A program made the translations under genes and the position numbers. Positions 1 through 5,134 of a stretch of 7,315 bases of DNA are shown one piece after another. The stretch is from Clostridiales bacterium (lineage in GTDB: Bacteria; Bacillota; Clostridia; Saccharofermentanales; UBA5734). Below the pieces are notes generated by a model. It made no database searches, was not told the DNA's origin, and saw nothing but the letters and a program-made list of their open reading frames with translations. Position 1 is the first letter of the stretch, and the number at the start of each line of letters is the position of its first letter. The stretch lies in assembly GCA_003451915.1 (NCBI GenBank), contig DMJC01000277.1:1-7315 (forward strand). Reading direction: 5' to 3'.

Positions 1-372
1 CCAGCTCAGCCGGGCCTTGCGTACCGTCATGACAACCCGCTCCTGGTCATAAACCGTAAAGTCATGTGAGCCGAATGTTCCTTCGGCAACCCATCCCAGG
101 CCGTCAAAGTCGAAGCGGCTGCCGGCCAGAGCAAACCGGCGAACAACAAAGCCAGCCTGGCGACCGTTGATCTCGACGCGATAACGAGGCCGCCAGCCCA
201 GCAATTGTTGATGGATCAATCCGATTTCCCGCCCTGACATATCCAGGAGATGCAATTTAGCACCCGGTGAAATAAGCTCGCTCTCGGCTGCTAGAACGTC
301 CCGACCTTTTTCATCGCGGATTGTGAAGCGTTCATGCCAGGAAAAAGGCTGTTGCTTGATGTAAAATTTCAT
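1..372 (-). CDS. LURP-one-related (YxjI-like) protein, 3' part cut by window edge
   Basis: The first 124 codons of a gene that runs off the left edge. The product begins MKFYIKQQPFSWHERFTIRD and continues with short beta-strand-like segments such as FTIRDEKGRDVL, LHLLDMSGREIG, YRVEINGRQAGFVVR and the FDFDGLGWVAEG segment. This matches the start of the LURP-one-related/YxjI family, whose members are about 160-200 residues and fold as a 12-stranded beta barrel around a central helix, related to the Tubby/scramblase fold. The bacterial members have no firmly known function. No signal peptide or membrane segment is visible, so the protein is probably cytoplasmic or membrane-peripheral. The ATG start follows a strong GGGAGG site 6 nt upstream. 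It lies 95 nt after the ABC permease gene and has its own promoter candidate, so it is probably transcribed at least partly independently. The family call rests on sequence style; the C-terminus is not visible. Confidence 0.8.
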   Translation of the reverse strand, partial: MKFYIKQQPFSWHERFTIRDEKGRDVLAAESELISPGAKLHLLDMSGREIGLIHQQLLGWRPRYRVEINGRQAGFVVRRFALAGSRFDFDGLGWVAEGTFGSHDFTVYDQERVVMTVRKARLSW

Positions 373-404
373 GGTTGTCCTCCCGGCTGCAAAGATGCAT
401 TTCA

Positions 405-433
405 ATTTTAGTACGAATCAGCCGCGGGGACAA
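405..433 (-). promoter_or_regulatory. Predicted sigma-A-type promoter of the LURP-one gene
   Basis: On the minus strand a TTGTCC -35 box (428-433) and a TAAAAT -10 box (405-410) are separated by exactly 17 nt, in the gap between the permease stop and the LURP-one start. The -10 matches consensus at 5 of 6 positions and the -35 at 4 of 6. Transcription would start near position 398, giving a leader of about 25 nt that holds the GGGAGG ribosome site. I see no convincing terminator between the permease stop (468) and this promoter, so read-through from the upstream operon is also possible. Confidence 0.45.
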
Positions 434-467
434 GTCAGGTCACAGAAGCAAGGCGTAAAAGCTTGTT

Positions 468-1289
468 TTATTTCAGGCTGACATGATTTTTCAGCAAGCG
501 GACACAGCCGGCGAAAAAGCCGATGGTTGCTCCGACGATCAGCAGGAGAATGCCCAGGCCGATCACTGGCCGCTCGGGATTTTGGATTGTTGACAGCATA
601 CTTTCACCGACGACACGCAACACACCCTGCTCAACAACCAGGCCGACCGGGACCAGCAGCATCAGGGCTAAACCGAGCAGCTGGCAAACCATGTAAATGC
701 CCAGATAGAAGAGGATCGGTGCGCCGATGCCCATGCTTTGAAATCGTGACACATTGCCGAGTGAGATGGCGAAGAAAACCTGTGCCAGCAAGTAAAGCGT
801 CGCAAGGATCAGATAGCCCAGCAGCAAACCGGCTGCCAGAAAAAACGATGAACGCTGCAAACCGCTCCCGGCAATGATCTGGTCGATAATCTGGAGCAGG
901 CTCAGGTTGCTCTGGCTCTCGCCGGCGACAATGAGTGCGACAGTCACAACGACACAGGCCATTAATACATAACTGAGCAGCAGCCACACAAAGGAGACCA
1001 GGATCTTGCTGGTCAGCAGCCGGCTCGGCTGCACCGGCAGTGTGTTCATCAGGTAACCTTCGGAGTTGTACAAATTTTTATAGTAACGGAAAAAGACGAT
1101 GACGTAGGTCATCAATACAGCCGTCAGCCCCAAGACGAAGAGCAACACCATCAGGGTGCCGCTAAGCCAGTCGGCGGCAATTTCACGGACCAGCAGGTTG
1201 ATCAGAATCATCGACACAGTGGCCAGATAAATGAAGGGTATGATCCGGCGTGTCGCGCGGAATTCATGTTTTACAAGTTTAGCGAACAT
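468..1289 (-). CDS. ABC-2 type transporter permease of a YtrA-regulated operon
   Basis: A 273-residue integral membrane protein with about six hydrophobic segments, near residues 15-34, 42-68, 96-121, 147-176, 188-219 and 241-262. After the second segment comes YYKNLYNSEGYLMNTLPVQPSRLLTSK (about 69-95), the loop typical of ABC-2 permeases in Clostridia and Bacilli whose ATPase partners resemble YtrB, where an EGYLM-TLP-S--L--SK pattern recurs. It should form the membrane channel, probably as a dimer, driven by the ATPase encoded just upstream. The substrate is unknown; relatives of this layout in Bacillus respond to cell-wall-active antibiotics. The start ATG overlaps the end of the ATPase gene by 19 nt and has a GGGAGG site 7 nt upstream inside that gene, which argues for translational coupling and a two-protein complex. 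Confidence 0.88.
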   Translation of the reverse strand: MFAKLVKHEFRATRRIIPFIYLATVSMILINLLVREIAADWLSGTLMVLLFVLGLTAVLMTYVIVFFRYYKNLYNSEGYLMNTLPVQPSRLLTSKILVSFVWLLLSYVLMACVVVTVALIVAGESQSNLSLLQIIDQIIAGSGLQRSSFFLAAGLLLGYLILATLYLLAQVFFAISLGNVSRFQSMGIGAPILFYLGIYMVCQLLGLALMLLVPVGLVVEQGVLRVVGESMLSTIQNPERPVIGLGILLLIVGATIGFFAGCVRLLKNHVSLK

Positions 1290-1978
1290 TTGAATGCCTC
1301 CCGGAAAACCTCATCGACACTTTTGCCGTATTTCTGGCGGATGGTGTCGGTATCCTCATCAAGGATCACTTCATTAAAGCCCATAATGACTGCATGATCG
1401 AAAATACGCTCGACATCCTGGATCAGATGCGTAGCGAGAATCATCACGGCATCTTCCTGGTAATTGGCCAGCACCAGGTCGAGAATAGCACTGCGGGCAG
1501 CCGGGTCAACACCACCCATCGGTTCATCGAGCAGGTAGACCTTGGCCTGGCGGGCCATGACCAGAACCAGCTGCAGCTTTTCCTGCATACCTTTGGACAT
1601 GGTCTTGATTCGCTGGCGGGCATCGAGTCGGAAACGCTGCAGCATATCATCAGCTTTGGCGCGGTCAAAATCGGGATAAAAGTCAGCAAAAAAGTCAAAG
1701 GTATCGACCGGACGCATCCAGCCGCTCAGATAGGTCCTTTCGGGCAGATAGGAAACCAGGCCTTTAGTCTGCAAGCCGGGACGAAAGCCACCGATGCGGA
1801 CATCACCTTGATAATCACTGATAACACCGGCCAAAATTTTCAGCAGCGTGCTTTTACCGCAGCCGTTCGGGCCTAAAAGGCCGATGATCCGGCCGGATTC
1901 GGCTGTGATGTTCAGGTCGGTCAGGACGCGCCGCGCACCGTATGATTTATTGACATGACTGATTTCAATCATCGCCAT
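1271..1978 (-). CDS. ABC transporter ATP-binding protein (YtrB/CcmA-like)
   Basis: A cytoplasmic ATPase of about 235 residues. Counting from the chosen start MAMIEISHV, the Walker A motif GPNGCGKST is near residue 36, the Q-loop region reads SYLPERTYL near 76, the signature is MSKGMQEK near 127, Walker B with catalytic Glu is VYLLDEP near 147, and the switch His is in ILATHLIQDVE near 184. A Pro-Glu pair after YL, in place of a plain Gln, and an SKGMQ signature are usual in this CcmA/YtrB-like branch. It should power the ABC-2 permease encoded next. The ATG at 1978 is chosen because a GGAG lies 8 nt upstream. A GTG at 1987 (three residues longer), served by GGAGAAG at 1995-2001, is a real alternative, and the ATG at 1972 overlaps the regulator's TGA but is badly spaced. 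The gene overlaps both neighbours, so regulator, ATPase and permease form one operon. Confidence 0.92.
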   Translation of the reverse strand: MAMIEISHVNKSYGARRVLTDLNITAESGRIIGLLGPNGCGKSTLLKILAGVISDYQGDVRIGGFRPGLQTKGLVSYLPERTYLSGWMRPVDTFDFFADFYPDFDRAKADDMLQRFRLDARQRIKTMSKGMQEKLQLVLVMARQAKVYLLDEPMGGVDPAARSAILDLVLANYQEDAVMILATHLIQDVERIFDHAVIMGFNEVILDEDTDTIRQKYGKSVDEVFREAFKCSLNL

Positions 1979-2342
1979 TGTGATCACTCCATTTCTTCTC
2001 CAATGTTTCCAGTAATTGACGGCAGTTATAGCCCAGCGATTTCATCTGGCGGACGAAGTCATCGATCTGGCGGTCGGCCAGTTCACCCCGGACAGCCGCG
2101 ATTCTGGCAGCGTCTGCAGTGACAAAGCGGCCAGCCGTGCGTTCGGTGTACAGCAGTCCGTCACGCTCCAGCTTGACCAGCGCCCGCTGGACAGTGTTCG
2201 GATTAACGCCATATTCAATCGCCATTTCGCGAACGCCGGGCAACCGGCTGCCTGGTACAAGTTCACCTGAGGCAACGCCCTGGCGGACCAGCCGGATCAG
2301 CTGCAGGTAGATGGGCATGTCGCTGGTAAACTCGACAGGCAT
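1965..2342 (-). CDS. GntR-family transcriptional regulator, YtrA subfamily
   Basis: A 125-residue DNA-binding protein. Residues about 8-76 are a GntR winged helix-turn-helix: MPIYLQLIRLVRQGVASGEL, then PGSRLPGVREMAIEYGVNPNTVQRALVKLERDGLLY with the recognition helix around NPNTVQRAL, and a wing ending GRFV. The remaining 50 residues are two short helices and contain no effector-binding domain, which defines the small YtrA branch. YtrA of Bacillus subtilis represses its own operon of ABC transporter genes, which is induced by antibiotics that act on lipid II. The same arrangement is seen here: the stop codon overlaps the ATPase start, and the gene is preceded by a perfect 46-bp inverted repeat covering its likely promoter. 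I infer a dimeric autorepressor of the three-gene operon. The ATG has a GAGG 8 nt upstream. The inducing signal cannot be read from the sequence. Confidence 0.93.
   Translation of the reverse strand: MPVEFTSDMPIYLQLIRLVRQGVASGELVPGSRLPGVREMAIEYGVNPNTVQRALVKLERDGLLYTERTAGRFVTADAARIAAVRGELADRQIDDFVRQMKSLGYNCRQLLETLEKKWSDHNGDD
1987..1990 (-). promoter_or_regulatory. Ribosome-binding site that favours the ATG start of the ABC ATPase
   Basis: A minus-strand GGAG ends 8 nt before the ATG at 1978 and 14 nt before the ATG at 1972. A second purine stretch, GGAGAAG at 1995-2001, lies 7 nt before the GTG at 1987. Both sit inside the 3' end of the GntR gene. The first pairing (GGAG with an ATG) is preferred because of the better start codon, but the two starts differ only by three residues. 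Confidence 0.5.
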
Positions 2343-2356
2343 GGCAACAACCTCAT

Positions 2357-2402
2357 TTCATTGTCTTATTGTATTAAGTGATTAATACAATAAGACAATG
2401 AA
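2357..2402. repeat. Perfect 21-nt-arm inverted repeat, probable GntR/YtrA operator
   Basis: Arms 2357-2377 and 2382-2402 are perfectly complementary around a 4-nt centre (gtga). The inner part, TTGTATTAA and TTAATACAA, has the TGT-N-ACA-type outer bases and AT-rich core expected of a YtrA-subfamily site, and it lies 15 nt upstream of the regulator's own start. The symmetry runs well past the roughly 20 bp such a dimer needs, so the repeat could hold two nested or side-by-side sites, or could act as an RNA hairpin in read-through transcripts. Operator function is inferred from position, symmetry and family precedent. Confidence 0.75.
2371..2398 (-). promoter_or_regulatory. Predicted promoter of the GntR-ABC operon, embedded in the operator
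   Basis: On the minus strand a TTGTCT -35 box (2393-2398) and a TAATAC -10 box (2371-2376) are 16 nt apart, each lying in one arm of the palindrome. Transcription would begin near 2364, leaving a leader of about 22 nt that carries the GAGG ribosome site. A repressor bound to the palindrome would cover both boxes. The boxes are imperfect and the AT-rich repeat offers other registers, for example TTGTAT with TAAGAC 16 nt on. Confidence 0.45.
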
Positions 2403-2430
2403 CCCTCCTGACAAATTTGTCAAGAGGGTT
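2401..2430 (-). terminator. Terminator-like hairpin after the URO-D gene
   Basis: A near-perfect 30-bp inverted repeat with a single mismatch (2408/2423): outer arms AACCCTC and GAGGGTT, inner TGACAAA and TTTGTCA. It lies 61 nt beyond the URO-D gene stop and just before the GntR promoter palindrome, the right place to separate the two units. The following minus-strand tract (TTCATTGTCTTATT) is only moderately U-rich, and the plus-strand tract (CTTTATGTTTCT) is about as good, so the hairpin might work weakly in either direction. Its outermost two bases are shared with the operator palindrome. Confidence 0.5.
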
Positions 2431-2449
2431 CTTTATGTTTCTAATAATA

Positions 2450-2471
2450 TACTAATATTAGAATATTAGTA
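2450..2471. repeat. AT-rich inverted repeat in the URO-D / GntR intergenic region
   Basis: Arms of 9 nt (2450-2458 and 2463-2471, TACTAATAT and ATATTAGTA) flank a 4-nt centre, and a shorter perfect palindrome CTAATATTAG sits inside at 2452-2461. It starts 20 nt downstream of the URO-D stop. It could be a protein-binding site or part of transcript-end structure; it lacks the G+C stem of a terminator. The whole 2440-2475 stretch is almost pure A+T, unlike the genes around it. Confidence 0.5.
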
Positions 2472-2491
2472 GAAAAAACCAGTAAAAATCT

Positions 2492-3469
2492 TCAGCAAAT
2501 CGCCTTATACTTGCGGCATTCGTCACTGCACCAGCTGCGGCGCAGGTCAGTCCGCGGATCGGCCGGATCACCGAAAATGATCGGGAACAGCATGAAGTTG
2601 CCCCGCTGGCCATAGGTGTCAATGCAGCGCCGCACCTCGGCCCGGATGTCCTCTTCGCTGGCATTGGTCAGCGAACAGGCGCTATAGGAGTCCCAGCCGC
2701 CGTGGATGCAAAGCTTGTCGCCGTATTTTTCCTGGATTCCGGTCAGGTCGTTCATTTGCTGCGCTGTTTGCCAGATGGATGCGCCGGTGGCAATGATATC
2801 CGGAATGATCTCATCGACTTTGCCGCAGACATGATGCTCAACGATCATGCCCTTGGCAAGCGCAGCCTGGGCCAGCCGTTTTTCGTGCGGCCAGATCAGC
2901 TTGCGGTAGACCTCAGGCGCAAAAAACAAGCCTGTCGACGTGGCGACGTCGTCACCGTTGACGTAAATGTCGGGCTTATAATATTCTGCGTATTTGTCGA
3001 TTATTTTGATGCGGAAATCAGTGTAAGCAGTAAACAGGGCATTGACTTCGTCTGGCTCTTCGTACATGGCGATCATCGCTTCGCAAGTCCCCATGAAAGC
3101 TTCCAGCCGATTAAAATTACCCGTCAGCGTGAATATGCAGACCAGCTTATTGTCACGGTCGACGCGGTACAGATCGCGTTCTGAACCACCGTGCCAGTCC
3201 ATGGACTCCAGGTCGGGAAATTTGATGACCTCGCGCCATTGGGTGATATCATCGAGAATATGCTCATTAGGTGAGTGGATGGTCTGATAGCCGGTATCCG
3301 CAGTAACCAGCCAGAGCGAGCCAAACATGTCGCGGCCACCCTTGCCGAATTCACCCTGATCATTCAGCAGAGATGATCCCATCGGTGAATAGGCATCATA
3401 AAAGCAGGGTGTCCAGTAAGGCTTGCCATGATTGATTGCCAGCAAGGCATTTTCACGTTCTTTTATCAT
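2492..3469 (-). CDS. URO-D superfamily protein (uroporphyrinogen decarboxylase / corrinoid methyltransferase-like)
   Basis: A 325-residue soluble protein with URO-D-superfamily marks: an N-terminal MIKERENALLAINHGKP helix, a central NGDDVATSTGLFFAPEVYRKLIWPHEKRL segment (171-199), then VEHHVCGKVDEIIPDIIATGAS (210-231) in which His213-x-Cys215 matches the zinc-binding HxC of MtaA/CmuA-type methyltransferases, and a KLCIHGGWDS strand near 252-261. The RQAGR substrate motif of HemE is absent, so a role in haem synthesis is unlikely. Relatives move methyl groups between a corrinoid protein and a thiol or tetrahydrofolate, but no corrinoid protein or partner methylase is in the window, so the substrate is unknown. 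The usual third zinc-ligand Cys is not obvious near FPIIFGDP; instead the tail has Cys314, Cys318 and Cys325. The ATG follows a very strong GGGGGAGG 9 nt upstream. The gene lies 99 nt after the PucR regulator, which may control it. Confidence 0.85.
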   Translation of the reverse strand: MIKERENALLAINHGKPYWTPCFYDAYSPMGSSLLNDQGEFGKGGRDMFGSLWLVTADTGYQTIHSPNEHILDDITQWREVIKFPDLESMDWHGGSERDLYRVDRDNKLVCIFTLTGNFNRLEAFMGTCEAMIAMYEEPDEVNALFTAYTDFRIKIIDKYAEYYKPDIYVNGDDVATSTGLFFAPEVYRKLIWPHEKRLAQAALAKGMIVEHHVCGKVDEIIPDIIATGASIWQTAQQMNDLTGIQEKYGDKLCIHGGWDSYSACSLTNASEEDIRAEVRRCIDTYGQRGNFMLFPIIFGDPADPRTDLRRSWCSDECRKYKAIC

Positions 3470-3497
3470 GTTTTGAACCTCCCCCGGTTATATCTTC

Positions 3498-3525
3498 ATC
3501 ATAGCTCGCCTGGGAAGAAAGTTCA
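3498..3525 (-). promoter_or_regulatory. Weak promoter candidate for the URO-D gene
   Basis: In the 99-nt gap after the PucR gene the minus strand has a good -10-like TATGAT (3498-3503) with a poor -35 (TGAACT, 3520-3525) at 16 nt spacing. No terminator is visible between the two genes, so the URO-D gene may equally be read from the PucR promoter. A weak -35 would fit a promoter that needs an activator, which is how PucR-type proteins often act, but that is inference. Confidence 0.25.
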
Positions 3526-3568
3526 TCGGCATAGAGGTCAGAATCTGCGCTTTGGATTTGTGCTATGA

Positions 3569-5032
3569 TCACAAATTTTGCATGTTGATCATTTTGAGTG
3601 ACAACAGCAGGCGCAGCCGTTCGTCAGCGTCGTCCAGATTTAGCTTGAGCTCCTGGGTCAGCATGTTAATCCGGTAGAGCAGTGAGTTCTTGTGAATATA
3701 GAGCTGGCGGGCAGTCGGCGCCAGTTGCCGTTCGTTTTCGAGATAAAGCAGCAGTGTCCGCAAGTATTTCCGATAGCGGGCAAAGGCCGGCAAAAGCATC
3801 TGATGGATCACCGGGTGTATAAACATGCTGCGGTTTCGGGAATCTGCGGGATTATTCAATAGTACGGCAAGCGACAGCTCGTCGAAACAGGTCATCAGCT
3901 TCTCCCGGGCTTGGGCTGCTGCCAATGCGGCGTCGGCTTGATTGCAGAGGTCGGGCAGACGGCTGACATGGCAGCCGAGATCGCTGCGGCCGCCCTGTGT
4001 GTCCATCTCATGCATCAGCTTCAAGAATCGTTCGTCATCTGGATCGGGTGGTTCCTCTGCCGGCTTCAGACACTCGACAAGCGTAATGACGTTTTCACCC
4101 GGCAACAGCAATGCCCGGGGGTGTGCTGCCGCCAGCCGGCTGATCTGCGCCGGCTCTGCCAATGAGATACGGGTCACACGGTAAAAGTCGTATTCCTGCC
4201 ATCCCCGGTCGCGTAACAAGGCCAGCTGCAGTTCTTTGTTTTCAAGGCGGCCAGCCAGACATTCCTGCCAGTAATAGTCATTGAAGGCCAGATCAGGCTT
4301 AGCTTCGGCATGCTGCAGCTTCATCCTGAGGGCTGTCGGCTCTGCCAGCTGCGGCAGCAGATCCAGCATGCCCGGGCTGATGGGCGAAACATTGCCGACC
4401 AGCACCAGCCAGCCGAGAAAAGTATCGTGATCCGTCAGATCAACATGAACATTCGGTTTTTCATAGATTTCCTGCCCTTTTTGCAGTCGATCCTGTAAAG
4501 AGACATGTGATTTTTTGGTATATCGATAGAGAGGTGCCAGTTTGCCGACAATGACATCGGGCAGACGCCGCTGCCTTTTGATGTATGACCAGTTTTCGTC
4601 ATCCTGAGCGGGTTCAAGATCACTGAAGGCCAGAACATGCATGCTTCGATCAATGACCAGCAGCTGATTATTCATGTATTGCGCTGCCAGATTGATCAAA
4701 ACCTGCAGATCACTTGCCGCATACACGGCTTGACTGAAAGCGGCAAACTCATCAAGCGCATCAAGCGCAGCCTGATAAACCTGGTCGATAGGCTCCGGTG
4801 TACTGAGTACCGTGCAGTCCGGATAATCAGTAGCCGGCTGGCTGGTGATGATGATCCGGCCCGGTGGCGGCTGCGGCGAGTCTTGCGTCAGCAGGCAGGC
4901 ACGCCCGACTGTGAAACGGGTAGCCGGCCGGCTGTACTCAACAGTCAGAATCGGTTCAGAAACGGTCAGGATCTGCCGCCCGCTGATCAGGCCGCCCAAT
5001 CGGTCAGCCAGCAGATCTGGCGTCATATGCAT
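3569..5032 (-). CDS. PucR/CdaR-family transcriptional regulator
   Basis: A 487-residue regulator. The C-terminal part (about 405-481) is a PucR-type helix-turn-helix: HPVIHQMLLPAFARYRKYL, LLLYLENERQLAPTARQLYIHKNSLLYRINML, then a closing LRLLLSLKM helix. ARQLYIHKNSLLYRI (441-455) is the family core, normally A--L-vHrNTl-yRl. The middle (about 280-395) is consistent with the divergent GGDEF-like domain found before this HTH, and residues about 105-240 (VLINLAAQYMNNQLLVIDRS, then DTFLGWLVLVGNVSPIS) look like a GAF/PAS-like sensor fold. PucR-family proteins generally activate nearby catabolic genes upon sensing a small molecule. The nearest downstream gene encodes the URO-D protein, its likely target. 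The start ATG has AAAGGAG with a 10-nt gap; an ATG two codons later is possible but less well spaced. It has its own promoter candidate and probably does not depend on the exporter genes. Confidence 0.88.
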   Translation of the reverse strand: MHMTPDLLADRLGGLISGRQILTVSEPILTVEYSRPATRFTVGRACLLTQDSPQPPPGRIIITSQPATDYPDCTVLSTPEPIDQVYQAALDALDEFAAFSQAVYAASDLQVLINLAAQYMNNQLLVIDRSMHVLAFSDLEPAQDDENWSYIKRQRRLPDVIVGKLAPLYRYTKKSHVSLQDRLQKGQEIYEKPNVHVDLTDHDTFLGWLVLVGNVSPISPGMLDLLPQLAEPTALRMKLQHAEAKPDLAFNDYYWQECLAGRLENKELQLALLRDRGWQEYDFYRVTRISLAEPAQISRLAAAHPRALLLPGENVITLVECLKPAEEPPDPDDERFLKLMHEMDTQGGRSDLGCHVSRLPDLCNQADAALAAAQAREKLMTCFDELSLAVLLNNPADSRNRSMFIHPVIHQMLLPAFARYRKYLRTLLLYLENERQLAPTARQLYIHKNSLLYRINMLTQELKLNLDDADERLRLLLSLKMINMQNL

Positions 5033-5074
5033 GATCGGCTTGCTCCTTTGAATTTGAATTTTTGTGCTGTCGGT

Positions 5075-5103
5075 ACAAGTTTATCTGTTCACATTATACT
5101 TGT
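5075..5103. repeat. Imperfect inverted repeat over the PucR -10 box
   Basis: ACAAGTTTA (5075-5083) and TATACTTGT (5095-5103) are complementary at 8 of 9 positions with an 11-nt gap, so half-site centres are about 20 bp, or two helical turns, apart. The right half overlaps the TATAAT box of the PucR promoter. This is a plausible site for autoregulation by PucR or another dimeric protein, but such short repeats arise easily in AT-rich DNA. Confidence 0.3.
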
Positions 5104-5122
5104 CCAATGGCAGAAAAATCCA
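5093..5122 (-). promoter_or_regulatory. Predicted promoter of the PucR gene
   Basis: The minus strand carries a perfect TATAAT -10 box (5093-5098) in the 102-nt gap between exporter and regulator genes. The best -35 is TGGATT (5117-5122) at 18 nt, which is weak. A leader of about 53 nt would follow. I find no stem-loop with a T-run after the exporter stop, so some read-through from the exporter genes is possible. Confidence 0.5.
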
Positions 5123-5134
5123 GTCCAAAACCGT

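Noticed and set aside
434..467. Possible terminator after the ABC-2 permease gene
   Set aside because: Only a 4-bp stem (AAGC/GCTT) with no T-run could be found, too weak to call.
1394..1876. Plus-strand open frame of 160 codons opposite the ABC ATPase
   Set aside because: Antisense to Walker A, signature and Walker B codons of a clear ATPase; no ribosome site or domain of its own.
2702..3184. Plus-strand open frame of 160 codons opposite the URO-D gene
   Set aside because: Antisense shadow of a gene with conserved URO-D motifs and a strong ribosome site.
2492..3469. Annotation of the URO-D protein as HemE (haem biosynthesis)
   Set aside because: The N-terminal RQAGR substrate motif is missing and an HxC zinc motif typical of methyltransferase relatives is present.
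4750..4767. Tandem 9-bp direct repeat (CATCAAGCG twice) in the PucR gene
   Set aside because: It encodes a repeated Leu-Asp-Ala turn in a helix and keeps frame; a two-copy repeat of this size is not remarkable.
5101..5134. Possible terminator after the ABC exporter gene
   Set aside because: The repeated TTGGAC copies are direct, not inverted, and no G+C stem followed by a T-run could be drawn.
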